The notes under the pieces were generated by a model, which saw only the letters and a program-made list of their open reading frames with translations, was not told the DNA's origin and did no database searches. Positions 54,101 to 64,000 of a DNA stretch of 64,000 bases are shown here, in pieces; position 1 is the stretch's first letter; every line of letters begins with the position of its first letter. The stretch is from contig NC_079216.1 in the NCBI RefSeq assembly GCF_029633865.1, positions 64,215,107-64,279,106 on the forward strand, read 5' to 3'. The stretch comes from Lampris incognitus (taxonomy: Eukaryota; Chordata; Actinopteri; Lampriformes; Lampridae). The position numbers and the translations under genes were made by a program.

Positions 54101-54913
54101 TGACAAAATAAAGTGGCTTTCTTCTTGTTTCTAATATCAACATTGTGATATGAAACTTGACATTGTCTAGGATTTTGGTTATCATACTAGGTGGTATAAC
54201 AAATGTTGTCATTCCCTGGTCTTAAAAGATGGATTACAGTTAAGTGATCTTTTTCTGAATTGTTTTATCTGAGTGAAAGTAATAATCAATTCCTCTACCG
54301 ATGTACTTGGTCATCATATCCACATTACAAATGATCATTTCTTAAAATTCTCTTGTGTTTAGATATCTTATGAAAGCCATCCGCAAAATATTGTTACATA
54401 ATTGATATCTAGGAATTCAGTTAAGAAAAAAAAAAGAGTCATATATGAGTTTGTTGATATTATCCAACCCTAGGGAAGCCTTTGAATTCTGACCACTTTG
54501 GTGAAAGATGCCAAGGAAAAATGACATAATCGATGAGGAGGTTTAAGATTTAAAGTTTGATATGTTGATTATTGCTGTTCTCTTCTTCTAACCTCGGTTC
54601 TCCTCTCCTCTCATGTGTTTGTGTCCAGCCCTGGTCTCCCTGTCCTCCTTCCGTGTAGATAGTACAACCACCACTGCTCTCCTCACGTGGAATCTGCAAA
54701 GAGGACAGAGCCTCTCTGTACTGAGTCTGTACAACACTGATACACAATCTCTCACACACACCTTCCATATAAACTCCCCAGAGAGGCAGTCCCAATACAC
54801 GGTGAAAGGTCTTCAGTCCGGCACACGCTTCAAGGCCGAAGTTGTGGTGACTACGTACCTAACGCAACATGATGTGACCATAAGACAGAGGCTCAGCATT
54901 GGCATGGAAACGG
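51199..54913 (+). CDS. FN3/lectin gene exons 1-4: signal peptide and N-terminal FN3-like units
   Basis: Exon 1 is a 15-codon leader ending in CAG|gtaagg. Exons 2-3 encode RFPVGQVAEDYAVTCRT and HISHSACSPDCKVSPRL to NDTTLEAKSFHLG, a divergent FN3-like fold with two extra cysteines. Exon 4 (285 bases) is a clearer FN3 unit: VSLSSFRVDSTTTTALLTW and GLQSGTRFKAEVVV. Intron 1 is 1.8 kb, mostly two transposable elements. Exons 2 and 3 are supported by phase and splice sites more than by homology. Confidence 0.7.
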
Positions 54914-56411
54914 GTATATCAGATTTTACTCCAGAAGATACACATACACACAGACCTCCACACCTCCTACAGACTGAACCTGTAGAGTCAGCATCCATCA
55001 CAAGGTGACCATCAATGAGTTTGACTTACTGTGAGGTGATAACACTTTTGTCTCTTAATAGCCCAGTGCCCCTTTGGCTGGTTGGCTGATGGGAGAAGCT
55101 GCTACGCTGTGAGTAGGACTGGCTTAGCCTGGGATGACGCCCAGCACAACTGCGAGGACCAGGCGTCAGGTGGTCACCTGGCTGACCTGAAAACCCAAGA
55201 AGATCTCCTCTTCATCTCCTCACACCTGGTTATCCAAAACACCCTGTTGCTGTTGTGGACTGGGCTTAATGATCAGCAGGTAGAGCGACAACAGTTGTTG
55301 TTCCTTAAACCAACAATGAAAAACTGAAATGGTGTACAGCAAATATGATGTACAGAAATGAGGAGATTCTGAGGCATCTAGATTTTGAGAGAACACCAAA
55401 GGGGGAAGTTGTGTGATGGTGATAGCAGCATGATTCTGGCCAGGGCAGTGGGGTGACACAATAAGTAGAGAGGGCATCATTCAGCCAGAGGGACCGGGTT
55501 CAAGTCTGGTAGTAGCAAGCATCAAAATTGCTGAAATGTCATTGAACATGATGCAGAATTTATACCAGCGGTGCAAGCAAAAGGGTTTACCCTTTAGGCA
55601 TCAGTCATGTAGTCCAGAAACGATCTGGTTCAGTCCCACATTACAGACATTAGGCAATTCAAAATCAAAGTTGGATTTTGCGTTGTTGGTCGGATTAATA
55701 AGTCAGTACTTGTTCAATAATCAGCGGACATGATTTTTCTAGTAAATTATTTTCTTGAGGCAGCACAATGGCGCAGTAGTTAGCTAGGTCGCCTCACAGC
55801 AAGAAGGTCCTGGGTTCAAGCCCCGGGGTAGTCCAACCTTGGGGGTCGTCCCGGGTCGTCCTCTGTGTGGAGTTTGCATGTTCTCCTCGTGTCTGTGTGG
55901 GTTTCCTCCGGGGGCTCCGATTTCCTCCCATAGTCCAAAGACATGTAGGTCAGATGAATCGGCCGTACTAAATTGTCCCTAGGTGTGAATTTGTTGGCCC
56001 TGTGATGGACTGGTGGCCTGTCCAGGGTGTCTCCCCGCCTGCCGCCCAGTGACTACTGGGATAGGCTCCAGCATCAAGTGACCCTAATTAGGATAAGCGG
56101 TTTGGGTAATGGCTGGATGGATGGAGGATTTTCTTGATTTCTGTAAATGTTGGCAAAGTATGTTAGTACATAGGTACAGAGGAGTGAGGTGTTTTGAACC
56201 CTTGTCTAACTCTAGAGTAACCTGAATTTGTCTCCTGATGCCCGTGGAACTGTGTTAACTCTGCGGGGGGGGGGGCTTAGCGCCAGTGGGCTTTGTTTTG
56301 GATGTTAGGCGCTTGAACTGAAGTTTACATTCAAAACAAGAAAAGCACCAAGTCAGCGATCACTCCTGAGGCAAGTGTGTTGACTTAATTAATATCTGCA
56401 GACTGTTTACT

Positions 56412-56446
<35 letters not shown>

Positions 56447-56588
56447 TGAGAATTAGAGGTCTGCAAACCCATCGGGTCCCAACACGCTGAATCGATTCGG
56501 GCCGGGCTCGGGCAATTTTATTTATTTTTTTATAGATTGGGCTCAGGTCGAACTCAGGCTCGTTTAACTTCCTATATATATATACTAT

Positions 56589-56641
<53 letters not shown>

Positions 56642-57775
56642 ACGACACGGTGGCGCAGTGGTTAGCGCGGTTGCCTGCCTCACAGCAAGAAGGTCCTGGG
56701 TTCCGACCCTGGGGTAGTCCAACCTTGGGGGTCGTCCCGGGTTGTCCTCTGTGTGGAGTTTGCATGTTCTCCCCGTGTCTGCGTGGGTTTCCTCCGGGTG
56801 CTCCGGTTTCCTCCCATAATCCAAAGACTTGTAGGTCAGGTGATTCAGCCATACTAAAGACTTGTAGGTCAGGTGATTCAGCCATACTAAAGACATGTAG
56901 GTCAGGTGAATCAGCCATACTAAATTGTCCCTAGGTATGAATGTGTGTGTGTCGGCCCTGTGATGGACTGGCAACCTGTCCAGGGTGTTTCCCCATCTGC
57001 CGCCCAATGACTGCTGGGATAGGCTCCAGCATCCCATGACCTCAATTGGGATAAGTGGCTTGAAAAATGGATGGATGGATAATAGATATTATACATACGC
57101 ATGTACACATGCACTACAAGTGACAGTTGACCATGTATGTGTGTTTGCGTGCATCACAGAGAGCACGTGTCAGAGAGAACTTAAAGTGATTTTGGTGTCG
57201 GTATAAGGTCAGGCCCATGCTGGAAAATTGCAGACTTTGTCGGGCTGGGGCTGGGCTAGAGCTGGAGTTTTTGGCCCATGCAGGGCTCTAGTGTTAATAC
57301 AAATGCCTGCATCCTCTCTCACTCCACAGGTGGAAGGCCAGCCTCACTGGTCTGATGGCTCGGCCTACAACTTGACCAACTCTGTGACATCATATTTGCC
57401 AGCCAATGAAACAGACTGTTTTGCTCTTCAGAAGAATGTCACTGGACCTGGACACTTTCTCACGCCTTTCTTCTGCAACATCCCCTTACCCTCCATCTGC
57501 CAGTACCAGAGTAAATAACCCGTGCAACAAACGTTTATAAAGCCACACCAGAGCAGCTATTATGCTCCACATTTTATACACCTTCAAAGAACGATGCAGA
57601 ACTGTGCAGTTTGTAAAGACTAACCTGTTGTTTCTTCACTACCATTTTGTTCTCTCATTGCAACCCCTGGCCCTTAATTTGGCAATTTCAGATTAAACAT
57701 CTTATTCAGTACATCTTTAGTAGCCAAACAAAACCCATATATTTTGTGAGCATCTCTTCTGAAACTCTTCTAATG

Positions 57776-57840
<65 letters not shown>

Positions 57841-60800
57841 GCTACAGTTCCTTTAGTCCCTGCCTTGTTCTCCTTTGTCCTGGTGCAGGTGACAGAACAG
57901 GAGGTGGAGCTTTCCTGGAGTGACCTGTCGCTGTTGAACTCATTTGACCGTTCCCGCCTCGAGATCTTCCTCCAGTACCGAGAGGAGGTTGAGGAGAAGT
58001 CCAGTCCACGAGATGAGGGTGGCCGCAGGAAGAGCGGTCAAGTTGATGAGGCCGGAGAGGTGACACATTTGCCCAGCAGGGTTGCTAGAATGATGCGCAT
58101 CCCGGTCTCCCTCTCCTCCAGGGGGGTGACTGTGGCAGGTCTGTCCCCAGGAAGGGTCTACTCTTTCTCCCTTCGAGCCTCCCACTCAACTGGCTCCTCC
58201 TGGAGCCTGGGACAAACATGTACTGCATACACAAGTGAGTCTATTGACACTCGGCCACAGACATACACAAAGACATACACAATGACCTTCGTATTGCTCT
58301 AATGAATATCATTTATTTATTATTTTACTTCCTCTATCTCACAGGGCCTCTTCCTCCACAGAACATCACTATTGAGTCCGTTACGGCCGGTGAGATCATT
58401 ATTCACTTGCTACTCTCAGGCCCCCCGGGTTTCACTGCGTGGAGCGTTGTGCTACGCTGTATGGACATTTCTTCAGGCCAGGAGAGGCTCGCCGGGGTGG
58501 CAAACATCTCCAGGTCACCCGAGACTGATGGACTGCAGGCGTACACCGCTGTGGTTGTAGGGCTGGAGTCATACAGACAGTACAGGATTCAAGTTCACAC
58601 AGTCACCGAGCAAGGAATCGAGAGCTGTGGACAAGCATCTCTGACTGTACAAACAGGTAATACAGAAATGGTTGCACAAACACATACAGTATGTCTATAA
58701 GTAAGCACCATGTGTTTATTATTTCTATTTGTAAAAACATTTTTGGACTAAAAGTCCCAAGGTGTACCTCCAGCAGTTAGAACAGTGACCCACAAAGCAC
58801 CTCTGCATACTTTCCACATGCCACTGTTTCCTATTCAGAGCATTCTTGCAACTTCTTAATACACCTTGAGGACTGGGATGGTGGGCTTTAGGGTTATTTA
58901 GGGTTAAGAAAATGTAATGCAAGGCGGAAAATTAAGACAAGCACCGCTGCCATTTTTCTGGCGTGACAATTTATCTGATATTATCTGCCTGTAAAAACCC
59001 CACCTGTCTGGAAAACAAAACAACACTACATACTTGCAAATGCCATATCATTGCAACGCATTCTCATCCCATGGCATTGTGTATTGACTCGTTTGCTAAA
59101 GTGTCGATATAGTACGTGCAAGGTACACTTCCGTGTCTGTAATGAGACATACTGGGTGTGGTGTTTCCAACGGTGAACCTCCTACAGTACTTTTGGGCAC
59201 CTAGAGCTTTTTTACCTGGCACCAGCCATTTCTCTCCTATGATGGTTTGGCCTGATATGATGTACAGGTGGTTAAATTTTGGGCATAGGGGGCATCTGGG
59301 TAGCATGGCAGTCTATTCCATTGTCTACCAACAGGGGGATTGCCGATTCAAATCCCGATGTTACCTCCAGTTTGGCCAGGCGTCCCTACAGACACAACTG
59401 GCTGTGTCTGCGGGTGGGAAGCCGGATGTGGGTATGTGTCCTGGTTGCTGCACTAGCGCCTCCTCTGGTCGGTCAGGGTGCCTGTTCAGGGGGGCGGGGG
59501 AACTGGGGGGAATAGCGTGATCCTCCCACGCGCTGCGTCCCCCTGGTGAAACTCTTCACTGTCAGCTGAAAAGACGCAGCTGGTGACTCCACGTGTATCA
59601 GAGGAGGCATGTGGTACTCTGCAGACCTCCCCGGGTCGGCAGAGGGGGTGGAGCAGCGACTGGGACAGCTCAGAAGAGTGGGGTAATTGGCCAGGTACAA
59701 TTGGGGAGAGGTTAAGTACATTGGTAAATCTTAGTACCCGCCGTCAAATTTCCTGTGCGTCCTGTATTGATGCTTTGGTGACATGTGACACTGGGATATG
59801 CATGGACTTGTGTTTTGTGTGTCTTGTAGCAGTGAGTGCCCCGAGTGGTCTGGTGGTGCGGAGCAAGGCGAGAAACCTAACAGCCTGCTGGAACAACCCA
59901 TCTGATGATCGTCCAGATGGTTATTATGTCACACCCCGCCCTCTCAACCACCCCTACCCAACTACATTATGGATTAATGAATCCAGCCCAAGTGCACTCT
60001 GGGGCAATAAATCTGTGTGCATTGTTCTGAGTATGCTCACTCCAGGTCAGACCTACAAGGTAGGAGTGGTCTCGGTGAGGGGTGAAGACAAGAGTCAAGA
60101 GTCCAGTGTTGTTTTTACCACAGGTAGGAGAAACTGGAAAATGGCCTCACTGAAGCCAATGTTTGTCATTTAAAAAAACAAAACAAAAAAACTTGCCCCT
60201 TATGCCCTCTCCATCTTTATGCATGTCTGTCTGCAGATCCATGGGCAGTAAAGTTAGCAGTCCCTCTCTCCGTTGGCACAAACTCTGCTTTGCTCTTCAT
60301 CCAGCGGCCACATCTAGGCATTGTCGACGGAGTGAAGGTGTGTGCGTGTCGGGGAGTGTGTGAGGAAGCGTGTGAGGAAGCGTGTGAGGAAGTGTGCGAG
60401 GATGTGTGCGAGTGGCACTCTCTCCCCGCGGGCACTCATACACTCACTCTCAGCAACCTGAGTCCGGGATCTGAGTACCAACTCAAGGTGTACAGCACCA
60501 GCCGAGGGCAGACAGGACCCCCATACTACACCCACCCCATTAGAACCAGTGAGTTGCACTTTCTTAGTAGGCTCGTGCACGTACCCCCACACCCACGTGC
60601 ATGTGCATGTAAGCCACATGAATAACTGGAGGATTATGATGGTCCACAGTTCTATATCATTAGAATAGATAGGCATCTTGGCATGAGGCTTTAATTTTCC
60701 ATAAACCAAGACTAATTAGAACCTTCTTTATGTTTATTTTGAGAATAACCATAAGATATGATGTATGCCATGGTTTTTAATTGTAGGTCTGGCCCCTCCA

Positions 60801-63123
60801 ACCAGTGTGAGGGAGGGTGTGGTGACAGATTCATCTGTGGAGTTGCTTTGGGCTCCAGCACCAGGACAGGCACACAACTATGAGGCCATCTGCTTCGACT
60901 GCAGCCAATCACTCATGGTAAGTAAAAAATTAGGTTAAAAACATGAATAATAATAGTAATAACATTTTTAGTGGGCGTCACAGTGGCCCAGTGGTTAGCG
61001 CTGTTGCCTCACAGCAAGAAGGTCCTGGGTTCGAACCCCGGGGTTGTCCAACTTTGGGGGTCATCCCAGGTCGTCCTCTGTGTGGAGTTTGCATGTTCTC
61101 CCCATGTCTGCGTGGGTTTCCTCCGGGTGCTCTGGTTTCCTCCCACAATCCAAAGACAAGTAGGTCAGGTGAATTGGACTTACTAAATTGTCCCTAGGTG
61201 TGAATGTGCCCTGAGATGGACTGGCAACCTGTCCAGGGTGTTTCCCCGCCTTGCACCCTATGACTGCTGGGATAGGCTCCAATATCCCGTGACCCTAATT
61301 AGGATAATTGGCTTGGAAAATGGATGGATGAATGGATAACATTTTTAGTATGACAGCTCAAGTTAGAGAAGCAGACCAGTTGAGGTCAAATTGCCAGACT
61401 AACGATAAAAAAATGGAAGAAATAAATGGGAATTTTGCCATGGCCATCCAAGTGCTATAGAGTAAGGCATGCAAGTTCCATCTTGACTGCTCTAAAGGGT
61501 CTACTCACTGCTCAGCCACCAACCATTTACATTTCTATAGCATGGTTATCTCCCGTGTTATAGGAGTACATTCATTACCCTCTACCCTACATAAGTTCAG
61601 ATGGGTCCCTTCCTCTGTCAGAGGACACGAATGTGGCGAAATCAGGGGGCAGATGGGAAGCAACGCAGCCAGGACGCGAACCCAGGTCTCCCGCACCACA
61701 GGCGACTACGTTAACCAGTTGACTAAAGGGTCCAACCTGTTAACCAAGGGCTAGCGAGTAGTCATTCGTGGTTGTTACACTACCCCCCTCCTTCGGCTAA
61801 GCGTGTCCCCACGCTTCAGCATATCAGCTCCCTCACGCCTCTGGGCGCATGTGGCCATCCCATTTCTGACACCAGTATGTCACCATTCCCCGTGGAGTTA
61901 ATAACTTATTTCTCTTTCGTGTGCTTGCTGTGCTACAGGTGCAGAAGGTGTTCGGTCCCAGGGCAGTGTTTTCCCCTCTGACACCAGGCAAACTCTATCA
62001 CTTTGCAGTACGAACAGAGAAAGAGTCCTTCACAGACAGTTCGCCTGTCACTCTCAATGTCACTGCAGGTAGACACACACATAATGCACAAAACTGCACA
62101 TACACACACCTCCTCTTTTCTCCTTTAGGTGCGATCTGTGATCTTTTCTGTGTGTCAGCACCTAGTCCAGGGGAGTTGTCAGTTCTCAATAAAACAACAT
62201 CGTCAGTAGCCATCAGCTGGACAGTGGGGAGGGGGTTCTTCAGTGGACTCACCCTGTCCATTAGAAACAAGACCTCTACTCAGCAGGTGAACCGCTCTCC
62301 CGCAGAGCCCAGGTTGGTCTTATTTACATCATCCAGCCATAATCTCCCCCCCTTTTTTTTCTCCCCAATTGCATTTGGCCAATTACCCCACTCTCCGAGC
62401 CGTCCCAGTCGCTGCTCCACCCCCTCTGCTGATCCGGGGAGGGCTGCAGACTATTGCATGCCTCCTCCGATACATGTGGAGTCGCCAGCCGCTTCTTTTC
62501 ACCTAACAGAGTTTCTCCAGGGGGATGTAGCGTGTGGGAGGATCATGCTATTTCCCCCAGTTTCCCCCTCCCCCCCGAACAGGCGCCCCGACCGACCACA
62601 GGAGGCGCTAGTGCAGCGACCAGGACACATTCCCACATCCGGCTTCCCACTCCCAGACACGGCCAATTGTGTTTGTAGGGACGCCCGACCAAGCCAGAGG
62701 TAACATGGGGATTTGAACTGCCGATCCCCGTGCTGGTAGGCAATGGAATAGACCGCTACGCTGCCCGGATGCCCCGGCAGCCATAACCATTCTTGTTGAT
62801 CAGCTATGATAAAGCTATATTTAGCATTTTTATTGAAACCGTAGCCATTGTGTCTCGTTACCGAGACTGTTACAGTCCTACGACACTGTAGCCACAGGAT
62901 CAAAGATCAGTGCTGTGTTTTTACACGGCACTGATCATGAAGTGATACTGTCTCACGATACACATTACTTATATGTGTTTACAAAAGCTGGTGGAATGAG
63001 ATGGATGTGTTCACAGATCCCACACATTTAAAGGCCTCGTTCCTGGAAGTCAGTACACAATTGAAATGATCAGTGCCAGTGAAGATAAGAAGAGTAAGCC
63101 TGCGACCTTGACCCTCAATACCA
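51199..63123 (+). CDS. FN3-repeat receptor-like protein with a C-type lectin domain, 5' part (14 exons)
   Basis: Exons: 51199-51243, 53031-53156, 53608-53752, 54629-54913, 55062-55279, 57330-57510, 57848-58234, 58345-58656, 59830-60123, 60237-60548, 60787-60917, 61939-62068, 62159-62312, 63017-63123. They join into 2,827 bases without a stop (about 942 residues) and continue beyond the window. After a leader (MDGAARLWWLACLC) come two FN3-like units, a C-type lectin domain, then five or more FN3 units. FN3 boundaries mostly fall at phase 1 introns. Loops such as LSPGSEYQLKVYS, LVPGSQYTIEMIS and LTPGKLYHFAVRTEKESF look like PTPRB/J/Q-type receptor phosphatases (class R3). No membrane segment or phosphatase domain is visible, so another FN3 surface protein remains possible. 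I do not recognise the exact gene. Confidence 0.8.
51414..52430 (-). mobile_element. hAT-type nonautonomous element with internal 41-bp satellite, copy 3
   Basis: This 1,017-bp reverse-oriented copy lies in intron 1 of the FN3/lectin gene. Both ends carry the 15-bp terminus CAGTGGTTCTCAACC. Flanks CTCTATGG and GTCTATTG match at six of eight positions, consistent with an aged 8-bp target duplication. Its array is the longest, with about 13-14 units in two sequence variants. Confidence 0.85.
52552..52980. mobile_element. 429-bp MITE with perfect TIRs and 7-bp target duplication
   Basis: Ends GTAGAACCTGATAATGTAAT and its reverse complement match perfectly over at least 23 bases. AGCAAGT occurs on each side (52545-52551 and 52981-52987). 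The interior carries GATAATGTAATAA and its complement about nine times. It lies in intron 1 of the FN3/lectin gene, ending 50 bp before exon 2. Confidence 0.88.
53787..54132 (+). mobile_element. DANA/V-SINE-like SINE, family B, alternative 3' tail
   Basis: Copy in the intron after FN3/lectin exon 3, with the same alternative tail as the copy at 39085. Confidence 0.87.
55062..57510 (+). CDS. FN3/lectin gene exons 5-6: C-type lectin-like domain
   Basis: Exon 55062-55279 encodes CPFGWLADGRSCYAV, AWDDAQHNCEDQASGGHLAD and LLLWTGLNDQQ. Exon 57330-57510 encodes EGQPHWSDGSAYNLT, NETDCFALQKN and TPFFCNIPLPSICQYQ. The cysteine framework and the WIGL-like core (WTGL) mark a C-type lectin-like fold. The Ca2+-site motifs EPN/QPD and WND are not evident, so classic sugar binding is doubtful. 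The 2.05-kb intron between the halves holds two DANA-like SINEs and GT microsatellites. Confidence 0.88.
55757..56130 (+). mobile_element. DANA/V-SINE-like SINE, family B
   Basis: Full-length copy between the two lectin-domain exons, ending in a GGATGGATGG tail. Confidence 0.87.
56638..57082 (+). mobile_element. DANA/V-SINE-like SINE, family B, with internal triplication
   Basis: Full-length copy in the same intron. A unit of about 34 bp (CTTGTAGGTCAGGTGATTCA ...) occurs three times at about 56826-56930. Confidence 0.87.
57778..57834 (+). repeat. (CT)n before FN3/lectin exon 7
   Basis: About 56 bases of CT repeats end 13 bases before the exon at 57848. Confidence 0.9.
57848..63123 (+). CDS. 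FN3/lectin gene exons 7-14: fibronectin type III array
   Basis: Exons 57848-58234, 58345-58656, 59830-60123 and 60237-60548 each encode about one FN3 unit with phase 1 borders (EVELSWSDLSLLNSF ... GLSPGRVYSFSLRAS; GLESYRQYRIQVHTV; MLTPGQTYKVGVVSV; LSPGSEYQLKVYS). The next units are split over pairs of exons (60787-60917 with 61939-62068; 62159-62312 with 63017-63123). Exon 57848 has a charged insert (EEVEEKSSPRDEGGRRKS). Exon 60237 contains a Cys/Glu tandem repeat, described among the findings. Confidence 0.85.
58657..59285. other. Intron sequence, nothing recognised
   Basis: About 630 bp between FN3/lectin exon 8 and a SINE. No coding frame, microsatellite or known repeat is apparent. Confidence 0.4.
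59286..59712 (+). mobile_element. tRNA-derived SINE, family A
   Basis: Full-length, more diverged copy in the intron between FN3/lectin exons 8 and 9. Confidence 0.85.
60973..61336 (+). mobile_element. DANA/V-SINE-like SINE, family B
   Basis: Full-length copy after FN3/lectin exon 11. The word AACATTTTTAGT(A/G) occurs before and after the element, a likely target duplication. Confidence 0.88.
61560..61770 (-). mobile_element. tRNA-like SINE (third family), reverse copy
   Basis: On the reverse strand it reads GGACCCTTTAGTCAACTGGT, TAGTCGCCTGTGGTGCGG and a B-box-like GGGTTCGCGTCC, related to the head at 6527. The body extends left towards 61560. Confidence 0.6.
62345..62776 (-). mobile_element. 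tRNA-derived SINE, family A
   Basis: Reverse-oriented full-length copy between FN3/lectin exons 13 and 14. Confidence 0.85.
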
Positions 63124-63159
63124 GTGAGTAAGAGAGATCAGCACACATCATGTCTACTA

Positions 63160-63655
63160 CTACTACTTTCGGCTGCTCCCGTTAGGGGTCGCCACAGCGG
63201 ATCATCCGTTTCCATTTCTTCCTGTCTTCTGCGTCTTCCTCTGTCACACCAGCCACCTGCATGTCTTCCCTCACCACATCCATAAACCTCCTCTTTGGCC
63301 TTCCTCTTCTCCTCTTCCCTGGCAGCTCCATATTCAGCATCCTTCTCCCAATATACTCAGCATCTCTCCTCCACACATGTCCACGCCATCTCAATCTTGC
63401 CTCTCTTGCTTTGTCTCCAAACCGTCCAACCTGAGCGGTCCCTCTAATATAATCGTTCCTAATCCTGTCCTTCGTTACTCCCAGTGAAAATCTTATCATC
63501 TTCAACTCTGCCACCTCCAGCTCCGCCTCCTGTCTTTTCGTCAGTGCCACTGTCTCCAAACCATATAACATAGCTGGTCTCACAACCATCTTGTAAACTT
63601 TCCCTTTAACTCTTGCTGGTACCCTTCTGTCGCAAATCACTCCTGACAGCACACA
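63160..63655 (-). mobile_element. LINE (RTE-like) reverse-transcriptase C-terminal ORF fragment
   Basis: The reverse strand at 63652-63182 is open for 156 codons: [60 protein letters not shown] and the C-terminal KKWKRMIRCGDP. This is the typical end of a fish RTE-like RT protein. It is 5' truncated and lies in the intron after FN3/lectin exon 14. Confidence 0.75.
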
Positions 63656-63726
63656 TCATGTACACAACCAAAATACAGGCCTATGCAAGTTTGCCTACAG
63701 GGATTTGTGTATTTGTATGGTTGAAG

Positions 63727-64000
63727 GGCGGCACGGTGGCGCAGGGGTTAGCACGGTCGCCTCACAGCAAAAAGGTCCTGGGTTCGAGCCCCGGGGTAGT
63801 CCAACCTTGGGGGTTGTCCTCTGTGTGGCGTTTGTATGTTCTCCCCATGTCTGCGTGGGTTTCCTCCGGGTGCTCCGGTTTTCCTCACGTAATCCAAAGA
63901 CATGTAGGTCAGGTGAATCGGCCGTACTAAATTGTCCACAGGTGTGAATGTGTGTGTGTGTCGGCCCTGTGATGGACTGGCGGCCTGTCCAGGGTGTCTC
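63727..64000 (+). mobile_element. DANA/V-SINE-like SINE, family B, cut by window edge
   Basis: Begins GGCGGCACGGTGGCGCAGGG and runs off the right end within the GTCCAGGGTGTCTC segment. Confidence 0.87.

Overview
The window is nuclear DNA of a ray-finned (teleost) fish. Coding exons are short, bounded by GT-AG splice sites and separated by introns packed with tRNA-derived SINEs, a 5S-rRNA-derived SINE, DANA/V-SINE-like elements, hAT and other TIR elements, LINE fragments and long (CA/GT)n and (CT)n microsatellites. All three genes read left to right. Exon limits were set by hand from splice consensus, reading phase and protein family, so a boundary may be off by a base or two.

Layout. (1) 607-4536: the last five coding exons of a synaptotagmin of the SYT1/2/5/8 group (C2A and C2B), whose 5' exons lie left of the window. 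(2) 4537-9036: its 3' end and an intergenic stretch full of repeats, ending in a GC-rich, CpG-rich probable promoter. (3) 9037-49263: a complete otogelin gene (otog). I could join 57 exons with consistent phase and no internal stop, 7,857 coding bases and about 2,618 residues. The order is signal peptide, furin-like RRKR site, EGF-like domain, VWD-C8-TIL units 1 and 2, a D'-like region, VWD3-C8, an AbfB-like domain, a 301-residue Thr/Pro/Ser-rich region in one exon, VWD4-C8-TIL, VWC-like modules and a C-terminal cystine knot. (4) 51199 to beyond the right edge: the 5' part (14 exons, about 942 residues) of a secreted or single-pass receptor-like protein with a C-type lectin domain set among fibronectin III repeats. 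It resembles the ectodomain of R3-type receptor tyrosine phosphatases, but no membrane segment or catalytic domain lies in the window.

How the genes relate. Otogelin is an extracellular matrix glycoprotein of the inner ear (tectorial and otolithic membranes, cupula) and synaptotagmins are Ca2+ sensors for vesicle fusion, so no single pathway is implied. The order synaptotagmin - otogelin - FN3 receptor recalls human 12q21, where SYT1, OTOGL and PTPRQ are linked, and may be an ohnologous block.

The most notable observations are short introns with (CA)n after the donor and (GT)n before the acceptor, a partial exon duplication around a (GT)n array in otog, a possible in-frame cassette exon before the cystine knot, a hAT-type element carrying an internal 41-bp satellite of varying length, an old TTAA-flanked transposon with a THAP-like relic, a lectin domain inside an FN3 receptor, and strong orientation bias of the SINEs.
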